Part shown: positions 7,724 through 18,119 of the stretch, piece after piece
How the letters are laid out: each line of letters opens with the position of its first letter
Numbering within the stretch: the stretch's first letter is position 1
From: Solirubrobacter deserti
Lineage (GTDB): Bacteria > Actinomycetota > Thermoleophilia > Solirubrobacterales > Solirubrobacteraceae
Reading direction: 5' to 3'
Assembly (NCBI RefSeq): GCF_027587175.1
Contig: NZ_JAPCID010000069.1
Coordinates: forward strand, 1-37,602
Length of the DNA: 37,602 nucleotides
Position numbers and translations under genes: made by a program
The notes under the pieces: generated by a model
The model's input: the letters and a program-made list of their open reading frames with translations, nothing else
Told to the model about the DNA's origin: nothing
Databases searched by the model: none

Positions 7724-8484
7724 AGCTCGGCATCATCCTCGGCTCCGGCCTCGGCGGGCTCGCGGACGCGCTCACCGACGCCGAGCGCATCCCCTACGCC
7801 GAGCTCGAGGGCTTCCCGCAGCCGAGCGTCGCCGGCCACGGCGGGACGTTGCACCTCGGCACGCTCTCCGGCCTCCCGGTCGCGGTCTTCCAGGGCCGCA
7901 AGCACGTCTACGAGACCGGCGACGCGCGCGGGATGACCGTGCCGATCCGGTGGCTGAAGGCCCAGGGGGCCGAGGCGCTGCTGGTCACCAACGCCGCCGG
8001 CTCGCTGAACGCCGAAGTCGGCCCCGGCCGCCTGATGGCGATCTCCGACCACATCAACCTGCTCGGCGTGAACCCGCTCACCGGCCCGAACGACGACGCG
8101 ATCGGCCCGCGCTTCTTGAGCATGCGGGACGCGTACGACCCCGAGCTGCGAGCCACGCTCCACGCAGCGGCGCGAGCCTTGGACATCGACCTCGCCGAGG
8201 GCGTCTATCTCGCCACCGCCGGCCCGACGTTCGAGACCCCGGCCGAGATCCGCGCGTTCCGCACCCTCGGTGCGGACGCGGTCGGAATGTCTACGGTTCC
8301 CGAGGTGATCCTGGCTCGCCACGCCGGGCTGCGCACCGTCGCGGTCTCGGCGATCACGAACCTCGCCGAGGGCATGGGCGGCGAGGAGCTCTCGCACGAG
8401 CAGACGCTGCGCAACGCCGACGTGGCGGCGCGCGACCTCGTGCGGCTCGTTCAACGATTCGCGGAGGACTATGCTCGCGGCTGA
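7720..8484 (+). CDS. punA: Purine nucleoside phosphorylase (trimeric PNP-I type)
   Basis: Splits purine nucleosides with phosphate into base and (deoxy)ribose 1-phosphate. Conserved blocks are GIILGSGLGGLAD at the N-terminus (phosphate-binding Ser), VAGHGGTLHLG, GRKHVYETGD, LLVTNAAGSLN and TAGPTFETPAEIR. The purine-site region follows: GADAVGMSTVPEVI, then AITNLAEGM. At 254 residues it is slightly shorter than the usual 265-285 because the N-terminus starts directly at the first strand. The start ATG 7720 overlaps the previous stop as ATGA, implying translational coupling. It shares 14 bases with deoA at its 3' end. Confidence 0.92.
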   Translation: MKLGIILGSGLGGLADALTDAERIPYAELEGFPQPSVAGHGGTLHLGTLSGLPVAVFQGRKHVYETGDARGMTVPIRWLKAQGAEALLVTNAAGSLNAEVGPGRLMAISDHINLLGVNPLTGPNDDAIGPRFLSMRDAYDPELRATLHAAARALDIDLAEGVYLATAGPTFETPAEIRAFRTLGADAVGMSTVPEVILARHAGLRTVAVSAITNLAEGMGGEELSHEQTLRNADVAARDLVRLVQRFAEDYARG

Positions 8485-9769
8485 GGTGCTTCGCAAGAAG
8501 CGCGACGGGGGGACCTTGAGCCCGGAGGAGATCGGCTTCCTCGTGGGTGGCATCACCGACGGAGGCCTCAGCGACGCCCAGGTCGGGGCGCTCGCGATGG
8601 CGTTCTTCACACGGGGCCTGGACCCCGACGAGCGGCTCCATCTGACCACCGCCATGCGGGACTCCGGCAGCGTGATGCGCTGGGACCTCGGCAAGCCGGT
8701 GCTGGACAAGCACTCGACGGGCGGCGTCGGCGACAAGGTGTCGCTGATGCTCGCGCCGATCCTCGCCGCGTGCGGGGCGGCCGTGCCGATGATCAGCGGC
8801 CGCGGGCTCGGGCACACGGGCGGGACGCTGGACAAGCTCGACGCCATCCCGGGCTACGTGAGCACGCCCGCGACCGAGGTGATCCGGCGCGTCGTGGGTG
8901 ACGTGGGGTGCGCGATCGTGGGCCAGACCGCCGACCTCGCGCCCGCCGACAAGCGCCTGTACGCGACCCGCGACGCCACCGGCACGGTGGAGTCGATCCC
9001 GCTGATCGTCGCTTCGATCCTCTCCAAGAAGCTGGCCGAGGGCCTGGACAGCCTCGTGCTGGACGTCAAGACCGGCAGCGGCGCGTTCATGGCCGAGCGC
9101 GACGACGCCTTCGCGCTCGCGGACGCGCTCGTGGAGGTCGCCAACGGCGCCGGCGTGAGCACGGTGGCGCTGATCACGGACATGAACGAGGTGCTCGGCA
9201 CGACGGCGGGCAACGCGCTCGAGGTCCGCGAGGCCGTCGACTACCTCACGGGTGCCGCGCGAGAGGCACGGCTGCACGAGGTCACCGTGGCGCTGGCGGC
9301 CGCCGCGCTCGTCCAGTCCCGGCTCGCCACCGACGAGGACTCCGCCCGTTCCCAGGTCGAGGAGACGCTGAGCAGCGGCGCCGCCGCGGAGCGCTTCGGT
9401 GCCATGGTGGCTGCGCTCGGCGGGCCGGCCGACTTCGTCGAGCAGCCGACGCTGCCGGAGGCGTCGGTGACCCGGCCCGTGGCGCCCGAGCGCCCGGGCT
9501 TCGTGACCGCCGTCAACGCGCGCGCCGTGGGCCTCGTGGTCACCGGCCTCGGCGGGAACCGCCGGCGCGAGGACGACCAGATCGACTACGGGGTGGGACT
9601 CTCGCGCATCGCACCCATCGGGGCCGAGGTCGGCCCGGACCGGCCGCTGGCGATCGTCCACGCGCGCGGCGACGGCAGCGCGGCCGAGGCGGCCACGGCG
9701 TTGCTCTCGGCGGTGACGATCGGCTCCGAGCCGCCCGCCGAGCGGCCCGTCCTGCTGGGGCGCGTGTGA
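8471..9769 (+). CDS. deoA: Thymidine (pyrimidine-nucleoside) phosphorylase
   Basis: 432 residues, normal for the family. It phosphorolyses thymidine or uridine/deoxyuridine. The N-terminal alpha domain shows VLRKKRDGGTLSPEEI, and the signature DKHSTGGVGDKVSLMLAP (from about residue 79) carries the phosphate site. MISGRGLGHTGGTLDKL and DVKTGSGAFM complete the active site. The C-terminal domain (NARAVGLVVTGLGGNR) is also intact. The start overlaps punA by 14 bases and the stop overlaps add as GTGA, so translation of the three is probably coupled. It could take the deoxyuridine made by the upstream deaminase. Discrimination between DeoA and Pdp cannot be made with certainty from sequence. Confidence 0.92.
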   Translation: MLAAEVLRKKRDGGTLSPEEIGFLVGGITDGGLSDAQVGALAMAFFTRGLDPDERLHLTTAMRDSGSVMRWDLGKPVLDKHSTGGVGDKVSLMLAPILAACGAAVPMISGRGLGHTGGTLDKLDAIPGYVSTPATEVIRRVVGDVGCAIVGQTADLAPADKRLYATRDATGTVESIPLIVASILSKKLAEGLDSLVLDVKTGSGAFMAERDDAFALADALVEVANGAGVSTVALITDMNEVLGTTAGNALEVREAVDYLTGAAREARLHEVTVALAAAALVQSRLATDEDSARSQVEETLSSGAAAERFGAMVAALGGPADFVEQPTLPEASVTRPVAPERPGFVTAVNARAVGLVVTGLGGNRRREDDQIDYGVGLSRIAPIGAEVGPDRPLAIVHARGDGSAAEAATALLSAVTIGSEPPAERPVLLGRV

Positions 9770-10752
9770 AGCTCGCGGAGCTGCACGCGCACCTCGAGGG
9801 CACCGCCCCGCCCGCGCTGATCCAAAAGCTCGCGGACCGCAACGGGCTGAGCGTCCCGGACGGCGTGTTCGAGACGCCCGAGAAGTTCAAATGGGTCGAC
9901 TTCCTCGACTTCCTGCGCACGTACGACCTCGCCGCGAGCGTCATCCGCACGCAGCAGGACTACCGCGACATCACCTACGAGTACCTGGTCGCCTGCGCCG
10001 CGGAGGGCTCGATCTACCATGAGCTGATCGTCTCGCCCGACCACGCCGCCGCCGTGGGCTTGAGTGACGAGGCGCACTATGAGGCGATCGCGCAGGGCAT
10101 CGACGACGCACGCGCCGACACCGGGATCGAGGCCCGCATGCTCGTCGTCGCGATCCGCAACTTCGGGGTCGAGCGGGCGGTCCAGATCGCCCGCGACCAC
10201 GCCGAAGAGCGGCATCCGTACGTCGTCGGCTTCAACCTCGCCGGCGACGAGGCGGGCTATCCGCCCGCGCAGTTCCGGGAGGCGTACGAGATCGCTGCCG
10301 CGTCAGGACTGGGTTGCACCGTCCACGCGGGCGAGCACGCGGGCGCCGAGTCGGTCCGGGAGGCGCTCACGCTCCCAATCACGCGGATCTCGCACGGGGT
10401 GCGGGCGATCGAAGACCCTGCACTCGTCGCGGAGATCGTCGAGCGGGGCATCGTGCTCGAGGCGTGCCCGACGTCGAACATCGCGACAAGAGTCTTCGAT
10501 TCCTACGAGGAACATCCACTCCGCAAACTCCATGAAGCGGGTGTGAACCTCACGTTGGGTTCTGACGACCCTCCCTATTTCGGCTGTAGCATCGGCGGCG
10601 AGTATGCCGTCGCGCGAGAGCGCTTCGGCTTCGAGGAGGGTGAGCTGCAGTCGATCACGCGCACGGCGGTCCGGGCGTCCTTCGCGGACGATGCGGCCAA
10701 GGCCACTCTGCTCAATCGAATTACTGCCTCAGACGACCGCCCCGGCCAATAG
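9766..10752 (+). CDS. add: Adenosine deaminase family protein
   Basis: 328-residue metal-dependent amidohydrolase, typical for adenosine deaminase. Metal and catalytic motifs: ELHAHLEGT (HxH), CTVHAGEHAG (third zinc His plus catalytic Glu), RISHGVRAI (catalytic His) and LGSDDPPYF (catalytic and zinc Asp). EACPTSN is also family-typical. The GTG 9766 start gives the HAHLEG motif at residue 7-12 and overlaps the deoA stop as GTGA. It would convert (deoxy)adenosine to (deoxy)inosine, feeding punA upstream. Related deaminases act on adenine or aminofutalosine, but the operon context favours a nucleoside substrate. Confidence 0.88.
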   Translation: MKLAELHAHLEGTAPPALIQKLADRNGLSVPDGVFETPEKFKWVDFLDFLRTYDLAASVIRTQQDYRDITYEYLVACAAEGSIYHELIVSPDHAAAVGLSDEAHYEAIAQGIDDARADTGIEARMLVVAIRNFGVERAVQIARDHAEERHPYVVGFNLAGDEAGYPPAQFREAYEIAAASGLGCTVHAGEHAGAESVREALTLPITRISHGVRAIEDPALVAEIVERGIVLEACPTSNIATRVFDSYEEHPLRKLHEAGVNLTLGSDDPPYFGCSIGGEYAVARERFGFEEGELQSITRTAVRASFADDAAKATLLNRITASDDRPGQ

Positions 10753-10794
10753 GGTCGCGGCGGGTCGCTTCAATTTCCAAAGGAGTTCCGGCCG

Positions 10795-11841
10795 ATGCGC
10801 CGACCACTTCATCTCATCGCCTTGCTGGCCATGGTGTGTTCTTTGTTCGTTGCCGCGTGCGGCTCGGAGGAAGAAGAACCGGCCACCGGCGGGAACAAGA
10901 CCGCCGAAGAGACGCCGGCGAAGGAGGCCATCAAGGTGGGCCTCGTCACCGACATCGGCGGTCTGAACGACCGTTCGTTCAACCAGCTGGCCAACGAGGG
11001 CCTCGAGCGGGCCAAGGCCGAGCTGGGCGTCGAGACCCGGGTGCTGATCTCGAAGGCCAACTCGGACTACGTGCCGAACCTCTCGACCCTCGCGCAGCAG
11101 CAGTACGACCTGGTCATCGGGGTCGGCTTCCTGATGGCCGACGCGATGAACACCGTCGCGCCGAAGTTCCCGAACACGAACTTCGCGATCATCGACGTGG
11201 ACGCCACGACGATGAAGGCCAAGCCCACCAACGTCTCCGGCGCGCTGTTCAAGGAGAACGAGGCGGGTTACCTCGTCGGCTACATGGCGGGCCTCTACCT
11301 CAAGGACGAGGGCGGCGGCACGGCGAGCTCGGTCGGCGGCCAGAAGATCCCGCCCGTGGACGCGTACATCGCCGGCTACCAGGCGGGCGTGCAGGCGGCC
11401 AACCCGGAGGCGAAGGTCGTCAACGGCTACTCGCAGAAGTTCGACGATCCGGCGCCGTGCAAGGAGCTCGCGCTCGATCACATCGCGCAGGGCGCGAAGG
11501 TCGTCTTCCAGGTCGCCGGTGGCTGCGGCCTCGGCGCGCTGGACGCCGCGAAGGAGAAGGGCGTGCAGGGCATCGGCGTGGACGCCGACCAGGCCTACCT
11601 GGGCGACCAGATCATGACCTCGGCGCTCAAGAAGGTCGACGTCGCGGTCTACGACGAGATCAAGGCCGTGCAGGACGGCTCGTTCAAGGGCGGCGACAAC
11701 CGCCTCTTCGACGTCAAGTCCGGCGGCGTCGGCATCGGCGAGACCAACGAGGTCGGCGCCAAGTACGCCGATCAGATCAAGGCCGAGCAGGACAAGATCG
11801 CCTCCGGCGAGCTCACCGACATCCCCAACACCGTTCAGTAA
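10795..11841 (+). CDS. BMP-family nucleoside-binding lipoprotein of an ABC importer
   Basis: 348-residue solute-binding protein of the Bmp/PnrA family, which binds purine and pyrimidine nucleosides. The signal peptide MRRPLHLIALLAMVCSLFVAAC ends in lipobox VAAC, followed by an acidic tether. The family opening VGLVTDIGGLNDRSFNQLAN is clear. SGALFKENEAGYLVGYMAG and VFQVAGGCGLGALDAAKEKG are the hinge and sugar-binding blocks. A strong ribosome site AAAGGAG (10779-10785) precedes ATG 10795. It is the first of four transporter genes and follows add by 42 bp, so the importer and enzymes look like one transcription unit. The strong ribosome site would give the higher expression usual for binding proteins. 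Confidence 0.92.
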   Translation: MRRPLHLIALLAMVCSLFVAACGSEEEEPATGGNKTAEETPAKEAIKVGLVTDIGGLNDRSFNQLANEGLERAKAELGVETRVLISKANSDYVPNLSTLAQQQYDLVIGVGFLMADAMNTVAPKFPNTNFAIIDVDATTMKAKPTNVSGALFKENEAGYLVGYMAGLYLKDEGGGTASSVGGQKIPPVDAYIAGYQAGVQAANPEAKVVNGYSQKFDDPAPCKELALDHIAQGAKVVFQVAGGCGLGALDAAKEKGVQGIGVDADQAYLGDQIMTSALKKVDVAVYDEIKAVQDGSFKGGDNRLFDVKSGGVGIGETNEVGAKYADQIKAEQDKIASGELTDIPNTVQ

Positions 11842-11844
11842 GCA

Positions 11845-13354
<1,510 letters not shown>

Positions 13355-13371
<17 letters not shown>

Positions 13372-14533
13372 CTCCGAGCTCCCGCCCAACATCACCGTCG
13401 CCTCGCGGATGGCGACGTTCTTCCGCGGCGGCGGCATCCTCGCCCCGCTGATCACGATCCTCGTCGCGTTCCTCGCCGGCGGCCTCGTCGTGCTGGCGAC
13501 CGGCCACAACCCGATCGAGACCTACCAGGCGATCTTCAAGGGCTCCGGCTTCAACTGGTTCTTCCCGTGGCTGTCGGAGGACGACCGGATCATCGCGGCC
13601 CTGAACCTGCAGCAGACGCTGATCCTGACGACGCCGCTGATCCTCACGGGCCTGGCGGTGGCGTTCGCGTTCCGCTGCGGCCTGTTCAACATCGGCGGCC
13701 AGGGCCAGTACATCCTCGGATCGATCTTCGCCGTCTGGGTCGGCTCCTCGTTCGACGGGATGCCGGCGCTGCTGCACGTGCTGGTGGCGATGCTCGCGGG
13801 CGTGCTCGCCGGCGCCGTGTGGGCGGGCATCGCGGGCCTGCTGAAGGCGCTCGCCGGCACCAACGAGGTGATCTCGACGATCATGCTCAACTGGATCGCG
13901 ATCTGGACGGGCGTGTGGATCTTCAACCTCGGCAGCCCGCTGCAGAACGACAACCCGGACCAGGTCGACGTGCCGGTGTCCAACGACATCGTCGAGGGCG
14001 CGAAGCTGCCGGTGTTCTGGGGCGACCCGCAGCTGCAGGGCCTGCACATCGGCATCTTCATCGCGCTCGCCGCGCTCGTCGTCTTCTGGGTGTTGCTCAA
14101 CCGCACGACGCTCGGCTACGAGGTGCGGGCGGTGGGCTTCAACCCGGACGCCGCCGAGGCCTCCGGCATCAACGTGCGGCGCAACTACGTGATGGTGATG
14201 GCGATCTGCGGCGCCTTCGCGGGGCTCGGCGGGGCGCTGGACCTGCTGGGCTGGCAGTTCCGGATCGCCACCAACGACATCCAGACGCACACGCTGGCGT
14301 TCTTCGGCATCGCGGTCGCGCTGCTCGGGCGCAACACGGCGATCGGGACGCTGCTGGGCGCGCTGCTGTTCGCCGGGCTGCTGACCGGCACGTCCGTGCG
14401 CAACCTCGACCCGACGGTCTTCGAGCCCCAGCTGGCCACGAACCTCACCTACATGATCCAGGGACTTGTCGTGCTACTGATCTCGACTGACGTGCTGGTC
14501 GTGTATCTGCTGCGGAGGCGGCGCCGGAAATGA
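13355..14533 (+). CDS. ABC transporter permease (nucleoside importer, NupP/YufP type)
   Basis: 392-residue BPD_transp_2-family integral membrane protein. It has about ten hydrophobic helices, beginning with LITILVAFLAGGLVVLATG. LAVAFAFRCGLFNIGGQGQYILG is the family-typical loop that follows the first helices. AGTNEVISTIMLNWIAIW is the probable ATPase-contact region. The insert around 170-200 (NDNPDQVDVPVSND) is predicted periplasmic-side or extracellular. The start overlaps the ATPase gene and the stop overlaps the second permease as ATGA, so all three membrane components are translationally linked. It would pair with the next gene product as a heterodimer. Confidence 0.91.
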
Positions 14534-15690
14534 CCGCGAAACGGATCGGATGGGGTGCCGTCGTCCTCGGGTTCTTGGCGTTCTTCGTCGCGGTGCCGCC
14601 GCTGACGGTGCGCTCGCCGATCGTCGTGATCGTGATCGCGGTGGCGGCGATGGCGGCCGGCTCGTACGCGATCACCGCCGGCGAGAAGCGGCTCGGCTGG
14701 GGCGGCATCATCGCCGGCATGATCGGGCTCGTCGGCGGCTACGCGGCCACCCAGTCCGGGGTGGCGAACCTCGAGCGGGTCGTCGTCTGGGGCGCGCTCG
14801 GGGCCGCGACGCTGCGCTACGCGACGCCGCTGATCTTCGGCGCCGTCGGCGGGCTCTTCTCCGAGCGCGCGGGCGTGATCAACATCGGCCTGGAAGGCAT
14901 GATGCTGATGGGCGCGTTCTTCGGAGCGTGGGGTGCGGACGTCACGAGCTCGTGGCTGCTCGGCATCGTGATCGCGATCGCGGCGGGCGCCGTGTTCGGG
15001 GCGATCCACGCGCTGTTCGCGGTGTCCTTCCGGGCCGACCAGATCGTCTCCGGCACGGCGCTGAACCTGCTGGCGGTGGGCGTCACCGGCTACCTGTTCG
15101 TGGAGGTCTACGGGGACCTCGGCACGCCCGACGACCTGCCGTCGGTGCCCAACGTCTCGCTGCCGATCGACTGGCTGCCGCTGCTCGGCGACATCTTCGG
15201 GGACCTCAACCTGCTCGTGTGGCTCGCGCTGGCCGCGGTGCTGATGACCTGGGTGTTCATGTTCCGGACGTCGTGGGGCCTGCGGCTGCGGTCCGCGGGC
15301 GAGAACCCGCTCGCGGCCGAGACGGCCGGCCTGAACGTCGTCCGCACGCGCTACCTGGCCGTGATGGCTTCAGGCGGGTTGGCGGCGATGGGCGGCGCGT
15401 TCCTGTCGATCGGCTTCCTGCACACGTTCACGCAGAACATGACCGCGGGCCGCGGGTTCATCGCGCTGGCGGCGCTGATCTTCGGCCGCTGGCGCCCCGG
15501 GCTCGCGTTGGCGGCGACGTTGCTGTTCGGGTTCGGCAGCGCGCTGGCGCAGCGGCTGCCGGTGTTCTCGCCGTCCGGCGCGGTGCTCTTCCAGGCACTG
15601 CCGTACGTGCTGACGCTGATCGCGGTGACCGGCCTGATCGGCCGCTCGATCCCGCCGCTCGCCCTCGGTCGCCCATTGCCGAGAAACTGA
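14530..15690 (+). CDS. ABC transporter permease (nucleoside importer, NupQ/YufQ type)
   Basis: 386-residue second permease of the BMP-type importer. The family block FSERAGVINIGLEGMMLMGAF (about residues 113-133) is diagnostic. RADQIVSGTALNLLAVGVTG matches the conserved cytoplasmic coupling region, and GLRLRSAGENPLAAETAGLN the next loop. The N-terminus carries an additional pair of hydrophobic helices (residues about 10-80) before the conserved core, slightly more than in the shortest homologues. ATG 14530 overlaps the previous stop. This is the last gene of the nucleoside operon, and 88 bp without a clear terminator follow. Confidence 0.91.
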   Translation: MTAKRIGWGAVVLGFLAFFVAVPPLTVRSPIVVIVIAVAAMAAGSYAITAGEKRLGWGGIIAGMIGLVGGYAATQSGVANLERVVVWGALGAATLRYATPLIFGAVGGLFSERAGVINIGLEGMMLMGAFFGAWGADVTSSWLLGIVIAIAAGAVFGAIHALFAVSFRADQIVSGTALNLLAVGVTGYLFVEVYGDLGTPDDLPSVPNVSLPIDWLPLLGDIFGDLNLLVWLALAAVLMTWVFMFRTSWGLRLRSAGENPLAAETAGLNVVRTRYLAVMASGGLAAMGGAFLSIGFLHTFTQNMTAGRGFIALAALIFGRWRPGLALAATLLFGFGSALAQRLPVFSPSGAVLFQALPYVLTLIAVTGLIGRSIPPLALGRPLPRN

Positions 15691-15777
15691 AGGTAAAGGC
15701 GAGCATCCCCTCCACCCCACCCCGATCATCCGACCTAACCGGGTTGACCTGCGTGCCGCCGTGGAATGCTTGACCGC

Positions 15778-16299
15778 ATGACTCTCCGGCGCCGGACTCT
15801 GGGAGTGCTGATCGCGCTCGGGCTCACGATCTCCGCGTGCGGCGGGTCTGGCGAGCCCGATCGGTTCTCGCTCACGACGCCGAAGGGCGCCGCGCCGGAG
15901 CCGCAGCGCGCGCCGGTCACGGACGCCGAGCGGCGGGTCATCCGCGGCTGGTCGGCCGAGCTCCAGCACGGGGACGTCAAGGCGGCCGCGAAGTACTTCA
16001 GCGTCCCGAGCGAGGCGGTCAACCTCGCGCCCGAGCCGGAGCTGCTGACCACGGGTGACGTCGTCAAGCTCAACGACAGCTTCCCGTGTGGCGCCAAGCT
16101 GATCAGCGGCGTCGAGCGCACCGTCAACCAGATGCTCGTCGCCGACTTCGAGTTCGTCAGCCGGCCCGGCGCCGAGTGCAACGACGTCGGCACGCGGGCG
16201 ACGTTCGCCTTCCTGATCGACGCCGACGATCACATCTCGCGGCTCATCCTCATCGTCGATGAGAACGAGCCGCTGCCGGACGACTCGATCGTCGCCTAA
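15778..16299 (+). CDS. Putative lipoprotein, unknown function
   Basis: Predicted exported lipoprotein of 173 residues. The N-terminus MTLRRRTLGVLIALGLTISAC has a basic region, a hydrophobic core and lipobox ISAC. An in-frame ATG at 15766 would add four residues; neither start has a good ribosome site. The mature part resembles a small cystatin/NTF2-like fold: an alpha helix (DAERRVIRGWSAELQHGDVK, then AAAKYFSVPSEAV) is followed by strands and a pair of cysteines (FPCGAK and AECNDVG) that could form a disulphide. I do not recognise a named family. The stop overlaps the convergent response-regulator gene by four bases (16296-16299). Confidence 0.72.
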   Translation: MTLRRRTLGVLIALGLTISACGGSGEPDRFSLTTPKGAAPEPQRAPVTDAERRVIRGWSAELQHGDVKAAAKYFSVPSEAVNLAPEPELLTTGDVVKLNDSFPCGAKLISGVERTVNQMLVADFEFVSRPGAECNDVGTRATFAFLIDADDHISRLILIVDENEPLPDDSIVA

Positions 16300-16700
16300 C
16301 CGAGGCTCGGGCTCACGTAGCGCTCGCCGCGCGTGACGGCGTCGAGCCCGTCGATCAGCTCGGGCAGGCCGCCCTCCTTGAGCACGATCCCGTCCGCGCC
16401 CGCCTCGAGCACGCCTTTGAGCTCGGTCGGGTCCGTCGTGGCCGTGAACACGACCACCTTCGTCTGGGCCTCGGCCTCTGCCAGCCGCCGGATCAGCCCT
16501 TCGCCGCCGCCCTCGGACGCGAGATGCAGGTCCACGACGGCGACGTCCGGCGCCGTCGCGAGCACCAGCTCCGCCCCGCTCTCCGCCGTTCCCGCGACGC
16601 CGGTCACGTTCCAGCCGCGCTGCTGCAACACGTCACGCAGGAAGATGCGCAGCGCGCCATGGTCCTCGACGATCGCCACGCTGTGGCCCTCGGTGCTCAT
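16296..16700 (-). CDS. Single-domain response regulator (receiver only)
   Basis: 134-residue CheY-like receiver. The acidic pocket is Glu12-Asp13, the phospho-acceptor Asp57 (VAVVDLHL), the switch Thr86 (VVFTA) and the conserved Lys108 (IVLKEG). The C-terminus ends in ALDAVTRGERYVSPSLG. That sequence normally links a NarL/FixJ receiver to a LuxR helix-turn-helix, so this protein stops exactly where an output domain would begin. No DNA-binding domain or partner histidine kinase is nearby. It may act through protein contacts or be a truncated NarL-type regulator. The ATG at 16700 is supported by the family N-terminus. Confidence 0.85.
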   Translation of the reverse strand: MSTEGHSVAIVEDHGALRIFLRDVLQQRGWNVTGVAGTAESGAELVLATAPDVAVVDLHLASEGGGEGLIRRLAEAEAQTKVVVFTATTDPTELKGVLEAGADGIVLKEGGLPELIDGLDAVTRGERYVSPSLG

Positions 16701-16717
16701 GCCAGCCTGTTACCCGG

Positions 16718-17008
16718 ATGCCGGTCCTGGTCGACCCCTTGAATCACTACGCCTACGTGCCCTTCACCGTCAAGGACTGGTGCCACATGGCCGTCGACGG
16801 CTCCTTCGAGGAGCTGCACGCGTTCGCGGCGTCGCTCGGTATCCCGCGCAGCCGCTTCCAGGGCGACCACTACGACCTGACGCCGTGGATGCGTGAACGG
16901 GCCGTGGCGCTGGGAGCCGAGGAAGTGCCGACGCGGGAGCTGCTGCTGCGCATGGCGGGCCCGCGCGGGGACCGTGCCCGCCGCCGGCGGGCCGTGCGCG
17001 GTTCATGA
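16718..17008 (+). CDS. DUF4031 domain-containing protein
   Basis: 96-residue small protein matching DUF4031 along its length. It begins MPVLVDPLNHYAYVPFTVKD. Then come WCHMAVDGSFEELHAFAASLG and RFQGDHYDLTPWMRERAVALG, with the conserved Trp-Cys-His, Glu-Leu-His and His-Tyr-Asp triplets. Function is unknown. Proteins of this family are often found beside varied metabolic genes. The ATG starts 17 bp from the divergent response-regulator start, so the two promoters must overlap. The last 15 residues are Arg-rich and not conserved-looking. Confidence 0.75.
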   Translation: MPVLVDPLNHYAYVPFTVKDWCHMAVDGSFEELHAFAASLGIPRSRFQGDHYDLTPWMRERAVALGAEEVPTRELLLRMAGPRGDRARRRRAVRGS

Positions 17009-17120
17009 GACCGGAAACGGGGATCGTGTTTTCAGCGTCACACCGATCTCGGCACGCTGTTCGCGTCCGGCGGCGCCGCCGTGCCGCTGCGGATCGCGAC
17101 CGTCACCGCCCTGGCGCTCG

Positions 17121-18044
17121 TCACGCTGTGGTGCGTGCTGCCGGTGGCGCGCCGCGCTTCGCTGCGCCGCCGCTGACCGCGGCCGTCGCGGCGTCGGCGA
17201 GCGCCGCCAGCAGGGCGGCGGTGGCGGGCGGGTCGGGCGGCTCGCCGTAGGTGGCGGCGTAGATGTGGCGCTCCCAGCCGGGCAGCTCGGTCGCGACGAC
17301 GCCGTCGACGTGGTGCGCGCGCAGCGCCAGGCCGGACTGGATCGCGATGCCCAGGCCCGCGGTCACGAGGGCCTGCATCACGACCATGTCGTCGGAGCTG
17401 AAGCCGATCCGGGGGTCGAAGCCGGCGTCGGCGCAGATCGTCAGCAGGTGGCTGCGGCAGCGGTCGCAGCCGCCGACCCAGGTCGCGTCGCGCAGGGCGG
17501 CCAGGTCGGGCTCGGGCCGGCGGGAAAGCACGTAGGTCGGGTCGTCGAGCAGGTGGTGCAGGCGGATGCCGGCCGGTTCGGGCTCGGTCTCGTCGTAGCG
17601 GAAGACGATCGCGACTTCGATCTTGCCGGTGCGCAGGAGCTCGATCGCCTCGGGCGGGTGGGTGTCGAGGAGGTTGAGCTGCAGGCCGGGGTGCTTGGCG
17701 GCGAGCGTCGCCACCGCGAGCGGGACGAGCGACCCGATCGCGGAGGCGAAGCCGGCGAGGCGCACGCGTCCGGCGGTGAGGCCGACGTGGGCGGACAGCT
17801 CCGCGCCGGCGGCGTCGATGCGCCCGAGGATCTCGGCCGCGCGGTCGGCCAGCAGCTGTCCCGCCGGGGTGAGCCGGATCCCGCGGCCGACCCGCTGCAG
17901 CAGCTGCGCGCCGGTCTCGGCCTCCAGCCGGGTGAGGTGGTGGGTGACGGACGGCTGCGAGTAGTGCAGCTCCTTCGCCGCCGCGGTGACCGACCCGTGG
18001 CGCGCGACCGCGTCGATGACGCGCAGCCGGTTGACGTCCAGCAT
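17121..18044 (-). CDS. LysR-family transcriptional regulator
   Basis: 307-residue regulator. The N-terminal winged helix-turn-helix is typical: LRVIDAVARHGSVTAAAKEL, then HYSQPSVTHHLTRLEAETGA and the linker LLQRVGRGIRLTPAG (residues about 7-67). The effector domain starts near residue 92 with GRVRLAGFASAIGSLVPLAV and contains the two alpha/beta subdomains. GGCDRCRSHLL has two cysteines that could serve redox or metal sensing. It is divergent from a cysteine-dioxygenase-like gene, and a perfect T-N11-A box overlaps its own start codon. This predicts autoregulation and control of the neighbour, possibly by a sulphur amino acid. The effector is an inference. Confidence 0.87.
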   Translation of the reverse strand: MLDVNRLRVIDAVARHGSVTAAAKELHYSQPSVTHHLTRLEAETGAQLLQRVGRGIRLTPAGQLLADRAAEILGRIDAAGAELSAHVGLTAGRVRLAGFASAIGSLVPLAVATLAAKHPGLQLNLLDTHPPEAIELLRTGKIEVAIVFRYDETEPEPAGIRLHHLLDDPTYVLSRRPEPDLAALRDATWVGGCDRCRSHLLTICADAGFDPRIGFSSDDMVVMQALVTAGLGIAIQSGLALRAHHVDGVVATELPGWERHIYAATYGEPPDPPATAALLAALADAATAAVSGGAAKRGAPPAARTTA

Positions 18045-18065
18045 TCATCAACCCTATCTATGAAT
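18043..18065. promoter_or_regulatory. LysR box ATTCAT-N11-ATGAAT
   Basis: A perfect 6-bp inverted repeat, ATTCAT (18043-18048) and ATGAAT (18060-18065), is separated by exactly 11 bp. It fits the T-N11-A rule for LysR-type regulators. It overlaps the start codon of the LysR gene and lies 55 bp before the dioxygenase-like start, as expected for an autoregulated divergent pair. Confidence 0.65.
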
Positions 18066-18119
18066 GGGCACGAAAGTTGGCATTGGACGTATCCGGGCGG
18101 CGCGACGAAGCTCCACGAC

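Noticed and set aside
15691-15777. Terminator after the nucleoside importer operon
   Set aside because: No stem of useful length followed by T residues could be found in this 87-bp gap.
17009-17176. Hydrophobic in-frame continuation after the DUF4031 stop
   Set aside because: It has no suitable start near its beginning and overlaps the 3' end of the LysR gene; a readthrough or remnant is possible but unsupported.
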